A DNA stretch of 64,000 nt from Coenobita brevimanus. Taxonomy: Eukaryota; Arthropoda; Malacostraca; Decapoda; Coenobitidae. A model generated the notes under the pieces. The model was not told the origin of the DNA and made no database searches. It saw only the letters and a program-made list of their open reading frames with translations. The DNA lies in contig CM064664.1 in the NCBI GenBank assembly GCA_032717465.1, forward strand, positions 365,001 to 429,000, read 5' to 3'. Shown here one piece after another: positions 37,160 through 49,181 of the stretch (its first letter is position 1; each line of letters begins with the position of its first letter). Both the position numbers and the translations under genes were made by a program.

Positions 37160-37925
37160 TTAACCCGTCACGTCCCGAGCTATTTTGCACCTCCGACACC
37201 CCCCACCCCCCAATCCCGAGCTATTTTGGAAAAAAAATTTTGGCTAAAAGCTCCGCTTTTGGTGAGAAACATCGAAAATTCATAGAGAAATCGCTCACCC
37301 GAGGTTTAAAATACTCGATACAGGTAGAAGTACCTCCTTACCTTAATGGGTTTTCTATCAGGCTGTCTCCAAAGAAAATGAGTTCTATGGGAGGGTAACT
37401 ATTCGACACCACTCATAAACGGTATTTATTTATTTATTTGGTACGAATTTATATGTAGCACGAGAGTATATTGGTTTTCAAAAAGTAATATAGGCATTAT
37501 AAGCATTGTTTCACTCAATAAATCATCAACATACCTTACCTTTTTTGGCAACACCTGATCATCATTTCTGACTGTTTCTTCCTCTAATGCTATGTAAACT
37601 TTGTCCTCCACATTGTCATCGATTGGGAAATCACTCTGGCCCTGAATGTCTTTAGTGGCCAGGTCACTGGTAACAGGTGAATTGCTGAGACAATGGAGTG
37701 CAGGGGGGGGGGAGGTTATGCAGTGTAAGGCATTGTCCCTGCCTGGCATCTTGTAGAGGAATGGAGGAAGGTGTCCCTCATATTCATATAAAAAATCATG
37801 CACAAAAATTGAAAATTGTGCAAATTATGAACCTTGCAATTGCGCAATGTATCAGTATGTCGATGGGACTAGCTGTGACAAAACACTGTGACACACCCAT
37901 ACGTCGATGGGATGCCTCGGGTTAA
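37160..37925 (+). mobile_element. piggyBac MITE, intact termini (reference copy)
   Basis: TTAA at 37160-37163 is followed by CCCGTCACGTCCCGAGC. The other end is GATGGGATGCCTCGGG followed by TTAA at 37922-37925. Termini pair imperfectly as CCC(N7)CCC inverted repeats. Its left end matches the 3' end of piggyBac copy 2 and its right end matches the transposase-proximal terminus of both copies, so it is an internal-deletion derivative or close relative. Size is 766 bp. Confidence 0.9.
37426..37803 (-). pseudogene. MITE-borne piggyBac N-terminal peptide
   Basis: A 125-codon minus-strand frame, MHDFLYEYEGHLPPFLYKMP, with NSPVTSDLATKDIQGQSD and DDNVEDKVYIALEEETVRND. It is collinear with the frame at 20335-20721 and homologous to the acidic N-terminus of the full piggyBac copies. 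No catalytic residues. Whether it is translated is unknown. Confidence 0.55.
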
Positions 37926-38251
37926 GCTACCCTTTTACATTACTGGAGAGGAACGCCTTCATATGGTGACACTTATAGAGGCAAGCAACTCCCGGCAGTG
38001 TAATCAGATGCCTGGATGCATGATCGATATAAGTGCTCTGGTCTGACCGCGCTGTGGTCTATGCACTATGGGTATAAAAGGGGGCCATTGTTTTTTTCTG
38101 TCATGTGAAATCTACTAGGAATGTATATTGGTCTCATACAGTATAGTCATATGCCTGCACTGACGATAGTCTACCCTCGGTCCGCCATGCTCTGAAGGGA
38201 GCAAAATAGGATTTGGTAACTACCTTTTACTTTTACTATACAATTTTACAG

Positions 38252-38410
38252 ACGTCTCTATACTCCATCCCTGTTCTCCAGAAGGTGGGTGGTGGACTGC
38301 TGGACAAGGGCAACTTCAGCCTGCAGTCCACTGGATTTATGCTTCTGCTGAATCTGGAACTACAGAAACTAAAACTACCCTTTTTTCTACGAGAAACTAT
38401 CACTTGTTAA
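38252..38410 (+). CDS. Possible receptor-like exon (weak)
   Basis: A plausible acceptor (TTTTACTATACAATTTTACAG, AG at 38250-38251) opens TSLYSIPVLQKVGGGLLDKG followed by NFSLQSTGF. That vaguely resembles the second ligand-binding lobe of ionotropic receptors. A second frame reading IYASAESGTTETKT opens where the first loses character. No donor was identified. It lies downstream of the terminal exon at 30726 on the same strand, so it would have to belong to a different gene copy. Confidence 0.25.
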   Translation, partial: TSLYSIPVLQKVGGGLLDKGNFSLQSTGFMLLLNLELQKLKLPFFLRETITC

Positions 38411-38694
38411 AAAGTGAGCGTATGAGAAAACTGTTACTATAAAGAAAACTGTGACAGGGAGAGGAATAATGAAAGCATCCTTGCAGACAGGATGCAGCTA
38501 TGAAAAGTGTATACTCATTTTTATCCAGATGAAAAACTAATGTAGTAAAAAAGAAAGAAAATTGGTCACAAAGGGGTGGATATGAGTGGATGAACGTGTA
38601 GGAAGAAAGGACAAAAGTAAAAATCAAGCCACAGCACAGCAAGCCAGATCGGTGTGAAAGTGACACTTATTAGAATTTTCAACTTTCTTTCATT

Positions 38695-39028
38695 CTTTCC
38701 TGTTCCTGCGGCCTATGGGTAACTCTACACTGAGTGACATGCCGAATGGTTTCCTGTACACCAGGAAACTATATACTACACCAGGTGGTAACCATATAAC
38801 CACATTATGGCGCCTGGTGGTTTAGTGGGTAATTGCAGTGCTCCAATCGGATTGAGCTGATGAAGGCTTATATACAAGGGATGGTTGGGGTTCAGTGCTC
38901 ACATAATGCCACTCAGCGATGAGCAAGGCTGATCATTCTCATCTTAAATGTCAGGACCAACTTTCTAGCCCTGGGCTCCTACACTCCTCGTGGGGCAACA
39001 TAGGACTAGATGATTAATGGATGGATGG
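38695..39028 (+). mobile_element. SINE S2, tRNA-like A box, (TGGA)n tail
   Basis: Shares its whole length with inverted copies at 59614-59829 and 59866-60165: ATGGTTTCCTGTACACCAGG, GGTGGTTTAGTGGGTAATT (A-box-like), CCACTCAGxGATG and CTCCTACxCTCCTCxTGG. The B box is weak (GGTTCAGTGCTC). It ends in TGGATGGATGGATT. SINE status rests on copy number, size and the A-box-like word. Confidence 0.65.
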
Positions 39029-39331
39029 ATTAAAACTGGGTGGTTTTACCACAGATCATCCAGAATATGTTCACAGCATTTGATAACAACGATTTATCTT
39101 CGCTATACCGGTGCCTGTGTGCATAAACGACGCATAAACATACTATTGTTGCAAAATCGTTCGCAGTGTTTTAATGGTTACAATTTGACTCTTAGGTTCT
39201 GAGCACTCTAATTCTTCTTCAGGTGCTTATAAGCAATCGTATCTGACATCACTGAACAGTTAAGGTCGTGAGGTGTGGATTAGTGGTAGAAGCAAGCAAT
39301 TAGATTAAGTAAGCAACTTACTATAAGCTAA

Positions 39332-40013
39332 TTAACCTATACCATCCTAGGCATTTTTGCAATTTCATACCCACCTAATCCCGGACCAAAAATGGAAAAA
39401 AAAATTATAGCATAAAACAATCCAAAAGGACATATATGTCAAGGAAAAACCAAAAAAGTACACCTTATAGGAGAAATAAGAGCAGGATGGCCGTCCGTCG
39501 TGTTTTTAGCCCAGTTTCCCAAGCCGTGAGCAACGTTTTCCCACCCAGCTGGGCAGGATGAGAGAGAACGGGGGAGGGGAGGGGAATGAGGGATTCCCCT
39601 TTCTCAGTGTCCTCCACTGGCTCATATTCCTCCCCAGAATAGTCATCCAGGTCTTTCTCTTCTGAAGAATCACTAAATCAAGGGACAGAAGGGTCTATGT
39701 GACAATTTCAACAGCCTCCTCCAGCTCAATGAGGCAGAAAAATGCTGCGATCTTCGCGACATTCTGATACTATGATGGACAGTGCCACACTGATGTTACC
39801 CACCCATGCAGAATCAATCACAGTACTACAACTGCCTGGAAACAGTGTTGCCAATACATTAAGCTACTCCTTAGCAAAAAATTAACTAGATTAAAGCAGT
39901 CTGAGACATGCTACAGCACTCGAATTTTGCTGTCGGCATCATCACGTCACTGGGATTAATCGAGACGTTTTGTACTGTCGGTACCATGCCGACGGCGGGA
40001 TTGTACGGGTTAA
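39332..40013 (-). mobile_element. Second piggyBac MITE type, 682 bp
   Basis: TTAACCTATACCATCC at the left and GGATTGTACGGGTTAA at the right are inverted repeats with TTAA at the extreme ends. Internally the minus strand has an acidic piggyBac-like N-terminal segment (SDSSEEKDLDDYSGEEYEPV, near 39690-39610). The termini differ from the first MITE type, so it belongs to a different piggyBac family. Confidence 0.75.
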
Positions 40014-40029
40014 TGCTGTGAAGTAACTA

Positions 40030-41665
40030 GTGACGCAAATATTATACACCAGCAAACATATAAAGGAGTGCTGTAACGAGCTGGCAGTTGTCCTCAGTCG
40101 ATCAGTGGAAACCCTGACGAGACCAAAAACAGTACATCAGGTTCTCTGCAATGAAACTCTCAAGGTCAAGCCATATTCAGAAGATGAAGCACTCGCTCTT
40201 TTTGTGGATGAGAAATTCACAAAAGCAACATGGCAGCTCACGCAACTCTCCACCAGAAAACATGCTAATATCTATCCAGCGTACAACTGCATTCAATCTG
40301 CCAAGGAAAGCTGCTACCTAGGAATCATCAGCATTGAACTGACATGACCAGAGTACGACTGCAGTCACTGCTGGCCTGCACAAGTGATTGCTTGCATTAA
40401 CTGCTGGGAGAGTCCATCTACCAGATGGCTGATGGAGACAGCATACTCGACCTGCAGCTCACCTGCAAATGGGTTTCAACAGATCCACTGGCCAAACTCT
40501 TTATAAGCAGAGTGGCATGCCCAAAGTGGTTCGAGATGGCCAGGTCCTCTGGACCTCTTCAGTGCTGCTCCAGTTGGCACATGGTGATCAGGTGGAATGG
40601 CTCAATCAAGCACCATGTTCTACTCGATTCTGAGCCAATGAAATTGGAATACTGCAAGGAGACAGCTGAGCTTAGCAGTCACCATACTGGCAGTAGAAGA
40701 TCGAAAATCTTTGGACACACATCGCTGGCCTGGACGGTGTCAGCTTCAATGTGGACTACATATTGGAGCAAACAATGATAGACGGGAAAGTGCTGAGCAC
40801 CATCATCGGCGCAGTGTCAGTGCAGAGCTGTCCCATTTGTTCTGCCACGCCCAAAATCATGATCGCCCTTGACTGCGTGCACCAGTTGACAGCCAACAAA
40901 GAGAACTTGCAACTAGGCCTGAGCACCCTGCATGCCTGGATCCGCTTCCTCGAGTGTGTCTTGCACATTAGCTGTCAACTGACCATGAGGAAATGGCAAT
41001 GTAGATCAGCAGCTGACAAAGAAGAGTTCATTTGGAGCAAGAAGGTTGTCCAAGATTAATTCTGGCATCAGCTGCATCTCCACTTGGACCAGCCTAGAAC
41101 GGGTAGAGGCGGAATGTCAAATGAAGGCAACATGGCCAGACAGACATTCAATGACTAATTGAAACTGGCTGAAGTGACCAGCGTCGATGAACAGATCATC
41201 CATTGCTTTCACGCCATTTTTCAAGTGGTGGCTTCCGGGCACAAAGTGGACTCCACTAAGTTTGCCGTGTACTGTGACCACACAGCGGACCTGTATATCG
41301 ATCTATACGCGTGGTACCCGATGTCAGTAATGCTGCACAGAGTGCTCATTCATGGAGAGCAAGTCATCGCATCGTTGCCTATCCCAATTGGAATGATGAG
41401 TGAAGTGGCTCAAGAGTACCGCAACAAGGACATTCGTGCATACCGCACTGGTCTTGCACAGAATGACTTGTGCCTTCACAACATCACTGACAAGTTCAAG
41501 TACCTGTTGCTGAGCAGTGATCCATTCATCAGCTCCGTTGCAGTGAGTCAGTGCCCTCGAACAACAGCCTTGGGCAAGAACTCCCTCATCTCTGACGCTC
41601 GGAGCCTGCTGCAACTACAAGCCGTCATGGATCACGATAGCATCACCAGCAATTCTAGCAATTAA
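40030..41665 (+). pseudogene. Transib-like transposase (RAG1-core relative), degenerate
   Basis: Plus-strand fragments in order: TRPKTVHQVLCNETLKVKPY (40030-40347), LTCKWVSTDPLAKLF (40425-), LDGVSFNVDYILEQTM and SVQSCPICSATPKIM with a CxxC knuckle, HAWIRFLECVLHISCQL (about 40930), then a 168-codon frame (41159-41665) with VASGHKVDSTKFAVYC, LYIDLYAWYPMSVMLHRVLI, AQEYRNKDIRAYR and KYLLLSSDPFISS. The CPIC..TPK knuckle, the ARIRFFE..LHI-type helix and the RNKD...R motif preceding LLxSSDPxxSS are features I associate with Transib transposases. The Glu in AQEYRNKD would be the third catalytic residue. At least four stops or shifts. Terminal repeats (CAC..GTG) were not located. Confidence 0.6.
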
Positions 41666-41669
41666 TGAC

Positions 41670-42663
41670 ACCTGACTGGTCGCATTTTCTATGTGGAAAT
41701 TTGTTTTGTGCATTGCTTACAATTTGAATTTTGCTGATAGTTGGTGCATAATATATGCTTCATGTTGCTGTTCATCATCAATGCTGAATTTGTGAGTTGA
41801 TCATAAATAAAATGCAGCAGTATTTTTATGCTGCATGATACCGAAATTATGCGTACAGTGCAAAACAGTGTATGATCCATCAGGAACAGCATTTTCTCAC
41901 GCTAGAGACAATAACAGATGTCAGAATCTGATTCTGCATCTAATCTACCCCCGGGGGCCGACTTTCATATGTGCATCACTTCAAGGTAAAGATGTGTTAC
42001 TTCTCAGGCCGATCTGGCCCACTGTGATAAAGGAAAGATGCTTATAGAGAGGGGAAAAATACTGGAGGCATAACTACTTAACACAGTGACACCTAGGACA
42101 ATTTTATTATAGGCCTACTGTCTCTGTCTCCTTACAAATTTATTCAGCTTACGACAGAGATTTTGAACTGGACGAGTTAGATACAGCCTTAATAAAACCC
42201 TTCATTATGAAAGATCTTTACTAGGCTGATTATAATCGTTTAAAAGAAGTGAAAATAACCTATAAAGAATGTCACCTGGATAGGAGTGATTAGAAAATGC
42301 AATGTTGAAAAGCAAAGAAACGACCCAGAATAGGAAAAAGAGAAATATACTCCATGGTGATGCTTTAAGAATGGGCCCCCAAAAGGAATGGAACAAAGAA
42401 CAAAATGCATACGTACATACATCATGAAGCCACCAACCCCTACCTTGTGGCTGGCAGTATCACTAGGCTAACCTTCCTGATAAGTTTTGGTCGTGCCTTT
42501 TAAACTTTACTTAAGATCATTGAAGGGGCGTGATGGGGAAGGAAGGGAGGCAGCAAATTCAATGAAATTTCTTTTTTAGTAATCGTTAATTAATACATTT
42601 TTAATCCTTAATTGTAATACACCTCAAAATGAAACGTCATTATCTTGTTACCTAAGAAAGGAA

Positions 42664-42705
<42 letters not shown>

Positions 42706-43690
42706 CCTTGGTCACAATTAGTTTCAAATGAGTTAACTCGGATACAGATTTTCTTTCTCTTAACATAAAATGAGAAAAAAACACTATTTTATATTCTAAA
42801 ATGGCCAAAATTTATGGCAACATTCAAAGTTCACTAGAAAATACTTTGAACAACGACATAAATGCAACAGCATCATCTTAGCCTTCTTTTTCAAAAATTC
42901 TTGGAGTGGGAGTAATTCAGATACATATACCCTGAGGAGTAGTAATATTTGCAACCCTAAGCTCATCTGAAACATGAACGGTAAACTACAGACCTAAATG
43001 ATTTTCTGCAATCCACCATCCTCTTCTCAGACGGACAGGGAGAGAATTGAGGGACGTTTTTACGACCAGGCAATGGAGCCGACTGGTTATATCAGTGCTG
43101 TCACGTGAAGGTGTCTCTTTCCAGCATCTTCGCCGTAGCAGCAACACATATCTAATGATTCACCTTTCCTTTAACTAATCCGGGAATGTGTTTCCACACC
43201 AGTGTCCAGCAGCTAACTGACTGGTTTTCCCCTACATTGTGGGGAGGTGAATTACTGTGAAGTAGCAACTAAGGTTACAGTAAGGCAGAAGGGTAACAAC
43301 AAGTACTGTGACCAGTAACCAGGCATCCAGTAAAGGATACATTGCAATAACATGAACTTTCACTAAATGGAATTCTCGTTATGAAAGAAACATCCGTCCG
43401 TATCGTCCCAGGGTCAAGTTTATTTGGTCTGAACATTTTTTGGGGGGAAGGGAGGAATAGTGTAAAGTATATAATGTAAACATTGCCTCTACGATAAGAA
43501 TATTATGTGTCCTACGTTCAACATTCCAGAAGAATTATAATTACTAACTAATACCATCCTTGGCAATGAGTATGGGATACATATAGGACACTTAAAGACA
43601 TGTGTATACAAAAGCAACTAGCCACAGGTGCACATGAAGACAACAGGAAAATTCACAGACTTCACAACTCAACCATATATTCACAGGTAT
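41670..43690. other. Unassigned sequence with (AAT)n tract
   Basis: No coding frame or window-internal repeat was recognised apart from an (AAT)n microsatellite at 42664-42705. Confidence 0.4.
42664..42705. repeat. (AAT)n microsatellite
   Basis: Fourteen uninterrupted AAT units. Confidence 0.95.
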
Positions 43691-43694
43691 TTAG

Positions 43695-45200
43695 CAAAAT
43701 CATTAGGATGGAAATAGGAGAAGCAAAAAAGAAAGGCAAAATGGGGAAACCCTCAAGAATTGATGGAGCGTGCGGTGAAATGTCGATGCATGGGGGGAAG
43801 ACAGAGTAGTAGAATAGATATGGAAGATGTGCAGATTGGCCTGGGAGGAAGGTAGAGTCCGGGAGGATTGTAAGGCGTAATTATTCCCCTGTACAAAGGA
43901 AAAGAGGAAAAAAAAGTGAGGTAATCACAGGGGCAACGTCTTCTTAGTGCAATCGGAAGAGTGTATGGTAGGATACTTGTTGACAGAGCTAAGGAAATAA
44001 AAGGGGAATCAGTTGGAGAAGAAACAGGAAAGGAAGAGATTGTGTAGGTCATATATTCATCCTTAGGTCTTCAGTGGAAAGTTTCTAGAGAAGGAAAGGA
44101 AGTTGTATGCAGCCTTCGTGGATTTAGAGAAGGCATATGACAGACCGGATAGACATGGAATATGGAAAGTATTTAGAATAATGGAGTCAATGGGAAGTTG
44201 TTGGATGCCGTGAAGAGTATGTATGAGGATACTAAGACTGATGTGAGTGTGCATGGTGAACTGAATGAATTTTTCTGTCTGAATGTTGGACTGAAACAGG
44301 GATGTGTCATGTCTCCACGGTTGCACAGTCTATATATGGATGCGGTTATAAAAGAGATACAAAGTAGGGCAGTGGATGTTGGAGCGGCCTTAATGAGAGA
44401 GGTCAGCATTTTGAAACTTCCTGTTCTTGTTTGCGATGATACTGTGTTGTTAAGTGAAGACGAAGGGGAACTGCAAGGCTTGGTGAATCAGTCAGGGAAA
44501 GTGTGTAAAAAACGGAATGTAAAGGTGAATGTAGCGAAGAGGAAAGTTATGGAATTAGAGAAAAATGAAGCCACTGAATGTACAGTGAGCTTGGATTACG
44601 AGGAAATGAAAATTGCGTGTGTGTTTAAGTACTTGGGTAGTGTGATAAGCACGGATGGAAGTTTGGAGAATGATCTGCCTGAAAGAGTACAACAGGGAAG
44701 AAAGTTGCCGATTCTTTGAAACCAGTGATAAGATATAGGGAAGTGAGCATGGAAGTAGACAAGTTGCTGTGTAACAGTACTGTGATTCCAACTCCAGTGC
44801 ATGGAAGGACACAAGTAGAGAGTGAGAGCAGTGGAAATGAGTTGTTTGAGAGGTTATGCTGAGTTACATGGAGAGATTGACAAATGAGGAAGTCAAGAAG
44901 CGTTGTGGTGTGGATGTGGATGTGCTAGAAAACGTTAGGAGTAATACATTGAGGTGGTTTGGCCGTGTGGAGAGGATGTAGGGTGAAAGACTAACGAGGA
45001 AAGTGTATGTGAGTGAAGTGGAGAGGGGGAAGAGGAAGGGGGAGGCCGAGAATGAGATGGACGGATGGAGTGGAGAGGCATATGAGAATGGGGTGTGTGA
45101 GCTGGGATTAGGGCAGTGAAATGGCGAGGGACTGGACGACGTAAGGGCGATTTGTTTGTGGCCACCCCTTACGGAATTTAGGTGTCTGGCAATAGGTAGA
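43695..45200 (+). mobile_element. LINE-B, longest copy, RT to 3' end
   Basis: Begins at SRIDGACGEM (RT fingers), then FVDLEKAYDRPD, LNVGLKQGCVMSP, a catalytic region reading VLVCDDTVLLSED (CDD in place of ADD), VFKYLGSVISTDGSLEN, ERVQQGRK and the 3' terminus GGTGTCTGGCAATAGG (45180-45197). The best frame, 44198-44719, is 173 codons; frameshifts and stops break the rest. This copy shows that LINE-B is a relative of LINE-A: same order of boxes, same WFGHVERM-type tail domain, same GATA-type 3' tail. Confidence 0.8.
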
Positions 45201-45205
45201 CTGAT

Positions 45206-46310
45206 GGATGTTAAGTAACCCAGATATTATCTTGCAGTTACATAAGATGATTTTCCTGAGCGTCACGAGAATAGCACTTGCGCAGTAAAATTCCTGAGTA
45301 CTGGATGGTTGGAGAAAGCGAGAAGAATGGCTATAGAGACATTGTTTGCTCAGGAATATAACAATTTACAGCAGAAAATGGGAGAAATGTTGTGAGATGT
45401 TTGTGCTCGTAGTCAGAGTAATAATAACCAAGAGACTGACGCCTTGAGACCCGTAAAGTGTTTAGTTTTTATTATACAGAACAACATGGTAATGAAACTA
45501 TAATTTACAGTGAATCCAACGCTTCCACAGAGCGCATAGGTCTTCCCAAATGTGTAAGAGAGCAAGTGTGTCCATAATTATTCCGTGTACATGGCCGGTG
45601 TTTGGATGGACTTCAGGTTGTTTGTGGAGGTGGATGACAGTGTAATGGATAACGTTTGCCTAACGAAGGATGACGTGTGTGTGTGTGCGTGTGTGTGTTA
45701 GCACGCACATGCCCATGCTTGCGTGTGTGCGTGCTTGTTTGCGCACGCGTGCGTTTATGCGTCGTCCTGGCCACGTGAACACCAATTTTCATCTTTTTTT
45801 GCATATATTTTTTTCTGCTTAAACTTTAATAAAACGATAGGGAAATACAGCAACAGCAATCGACAAAATATTCGCCTCATAAAGTATAATTCGAAGACTG
45901 GATTGCACATTTCATCAACGTCATCAGTTAGACACAACAGTATTGTGAAGGTCACAATAAAGGAATAATTAGTACAACATTAACAGTACCCTCTAAGACT
46001 TTACCTGAACTTGGGGAATAAAATTGCGTGGGGATGATATATAGGTGTGACATATTTAAAGAATGGAGTGAGACCATATGTTAATTTTATCCTAAGCAGG
46101 AGCTTATCAAAACACATTTATTACACTGAACTTAACACAAAAATTGTACTTATAAAAATACAGTAAAAATTACACGCAAGAATAGAAGCAACCTACATTC
46201 TTCGCTCGAATTTGGATATACAACCTAAGGCACCTGGTTATCGTCTTCCGACAGTATCATAATCCTTAACCACATCACATGGCTATGGGAGGCAGTACTA
46301 TGGCTAGTAC
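45206..46310. other. Unassigned, with GT/GC-rich tract near 45675-45770
   Basis: A GTGTGTGCGTGTGT run and nearby alternating GC/GT words; nothing else recognised. Confidence 0.4.
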
Positions 46311-46317
46311 ATACAAC

Positions 46318-46573
46318 TCAAGCAGTGACAGGAAACTTCCTATCGAATAGGCGGCAGTTCATAAAGACAGAGTAAGCCAGGTTTGGCATTAATATAGCAA
46401 GCACGTTAGGTGAGTGGTCACAGGTGTCAAGCGCCACCAACTCCTCACCGTGCATGCATGCTATTTCAGTTGCCCAGCAGCAGTTACACAATGTATCTTG
46501 ATCAGTAGTGTCGTTGGTTGTAAACATGCTTGTCAGATGTTCATGGCTCACATTCAAAACTTTCAAGCATTGT
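46318..46573 (-). CDS. Candidate terminal exon, function unknown
   Basis: On the minus strand an acceptor-like TTTCTCATTTGTTTTGTAG (AG at 46575-46574) precedes an open frame of about 85 codons to a TGA: QCLKVLNVSHEHLTSMF, LCNCCWATEIACMHGEELVA, LDTCDHSPNVLAILMPNLAY and a basic end. Six cysteines hint at a structured extracellular or metal-binding domain. I do not recognise the family, and a chance frame is quite possible. Confidence 0.25.
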
Positions 46574-46689
46574 CTACAAAACAAATGAGAAAGTATATAG
46601 AAGAGCCGAGACAGCTTCCAGTTTCATCAGATTCAAATCGGTGAGATATGGTTCTGGCTGATTCCGCCCCCGAAAATTCCTACCAGTAG

Positions 46690-46852
46690 GCCGAGGATGA
46701 GAGGGACGGATGAAGTGGAGAGGTATATGAGAAAGGGGTGTGTGAATTGGGAGCAGGTCAGTGAAATGGCGGGGGACAGGGTGACGTGGAGGTGATTTGT
46801 TTGTGGCCACATCGTATAAGGGATTAAGACGTCTGGCAATAGATAGATAGAT
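46690..46852 (+). mobile_element. LINE-B 3'-end fragment
   Basis: Matches the last ~150 bp of LINE-B (GAGAGGTATATGAGAAAGGG, GGGGGACAGGGTGAC, GTCTGGCAATAG) with an ATAGATAGATAG tail. Strongly 5'-truncated. Confidence 0.85.
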
Positions 46853-46854
46853 TA

Positions 46855-47650
46855 TGCCTCAACAAATAGTTTCCATACACTCCAAAAGCTCAGCTATAAA
46901 CGCTAATATTATTTACTTAAAAAAGAGGACATTTAGAGAATCATTATTATATAACATGGCAGCAAGCCTCAGTTCTTGCAAATATAGTTTCATCTGATTT
47001 GTAGGGCTATTATGATACAGGCGTTCATAACACATGTGTGGAACGTGATAGAGCAAGCAAGGTTGTATTATCAGCCTTTTCCAGGTACAATTGGCTGTCA
47101 TCACTGGCACCGCAGAAAGGCAATGTTCATAACCGTTTAAATAATAGTATACACCGTAACTGGCTTTATAGCTGAAAAAAAAAAAAAAAAGGAGTAGTAG
47201 TAGACTGTTCTTGCTTAGGGAAAATATTCTGGGCGTTTTTTTCTTCTGTTTTAGTCAGTTCTTCAGGGGAGAAAGCCTGGAAGTACTGGACGTCAGTTTT
47301 CCTGGCTACATCAGGATGGTGTGATACGCCACGACTCGTTGAACAGCTGACAAAGAGGAAAAAATAGTTTTGGTGCTCCTCAAGCGGGAAAATTTTGCCA
47401 AGCCATATGGATCAAAAATTTTACACACCATATCTCGGCCGAAGTATAGCGTTTTTGCTTGCATGAACAAATGAAATCAACATCTGCAACCATTATAGAT
47501 ATGTTCATATTACCTATATTTTATCTTTTTTATTATCTTGATGCTTTTCGTATCTTTTTTTATGCGAGGAAGAAGGAACCAAAGGCTAGGAGTCCGCATA
47601 ACAGTTTCTTCCAAGAAAAAAAAAAAAAAAACAATACAAAAGAGGGCCAA
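46855..47650. other. Unassigned AT-rich sequence
   Basis: Contains poly(A) runs near 47175 and 47618; nothing else recognised. Confidence 0.35.
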
Positions 47651-47651
47651 A

Positions 47652-48325
47652 TTCAAGATACGTTCATTTCGAGATGCCTAGACACTGCGTTTGAAAGATT
47701 GGGGGTCATAGGAAATAGGTAATACAGACAGGGGAAGACAGTTCCAGAGTTAACCTGTTGCATAAATGAAGGATTGGTATTACTCGTAACTGTTAACTCT
47801 TGCATTAGAGAGTTGGACAGAAAAGGGATGAGAGTTGTTGCGAGATGGGTGCCACGTACCCTTCGTAGAGGTGGAGGGATGCAAGCAGACAGTTTAGAGG
47901 AGCGGTGACCATGGAAGTAACGATAGAAAAGAGATAAAGATGCAACACTACGGTGAAGAGACAGAGGTTGAAGGGAGCCAGTAAGAGGAGGAGAGTTAAT
48001 GAGACGAAACGCCTTTGACTCCACCCTATTGAGAAGAGTTGTATGTAGGGAGCATTACCACATATGAGAGTTGTACTCTACACAGGGGCGAACAAAACCC
48101 ACGTATAAAGTCAACAACTGCACAGGGGTAAAGAAGGTACAGAGTCGGCTTAGCACACCTAACCTCATGGACGCAGATTCTACAAGAGATGTCATATGAT
48201 CTTTTCAAGATAAATCCCGAGTGAAGGAAACCCCAAGCATGTTCAAGGTTGACGCAGGATTGAGCTGGATGTAATTAAATATTTGAAGGTACTCCTGTGG
48301 ATGATTTTGTCGGGGTGATAGGTGT
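47652..48325 (-). mobile_element. LINE-D (Jockey-like), 3' end
   Basis: On the minus strand: TLNMLGVSFTRDLS, then MRLGVLSRLCTFFTPVQLLT, GFVRPCVEYNSHMW, VESKAFRLINSPPLTGSLQP and LSLFYRYFHGHRSSKLSACI followed by PPPLRRVR, ending at a TAG near 47653. This is the standard region downstream of the RT thumb in Jockey-like LINEs. It is truncated at the 5' side, and one stop near 48200 and a shift near 48025 break it. No poly(A) tail is seen at the 3' edge. Confidence 0.75.
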
Positions 48326-48329
48326 AAGA

Positions 48330-49095
48330 ACTGAGTCTTTGTTCATTATAAAAAAGCGTCTTCTTGCTTTTATTTTCACCGTGTAATAATGACACAAGCT
48401 TTTGGGCTACTGAAAAAATATGTATATGACACTGTGTAATAATATTATAAAATAAAGGCCATAAGTGTTGATTTTGATGAGAAAAAACTCTGTCATAACA
48501 TTAATGTCATAGCTGTTGGTCAGACTGAGAAAAAAAACTTAAGATCACTCCCAGTTCTTCATGATTAAATTTGGATGCGACACTATCCCTTCATTATTCA
48601 GAGAAGGTAAACCAGATTCAATGCGTGCATGGAAAAGTGACCTTTCATCCACAGATGTTTATCTTTTTATTGCAAGCTATCCACTCGGTGTTCTACAAGA
48701 ATTTATAAGAGACCTCAAGCTCCTGAAGCTCTTCACTGTAGTCCCAGACGAGAGAATACATGATAATGTCAGTGATGCATAGAGGGAACTATCCTCATAG
48801 AATCTAAGCACTGAAATCCTCCCACGAAAAGAGATTAGTGAACTATTTTTTTCTGTTTATTTTCATTGTTATCATGTTATTAATCATCGCAGTTATTTAT
48901 CACCTTTGTGTGGGCTTGAAGGACCCAAAATTTAAGTAAAGATGAAAATGAGTTTTAAAAATAAAAATATAACAAGAGTGAGTTCAGTGGACTGGGGCAT
49001 TCTCTCGCTCACTGGAATATAATCTATCATTTTTCATTCTGCTGCGCTTTATAATTCTTTCCGTACGGTGCAAAAATAAATTTGATGTAAAAAAG

Positions 49096-49181
<86 letters not shown>

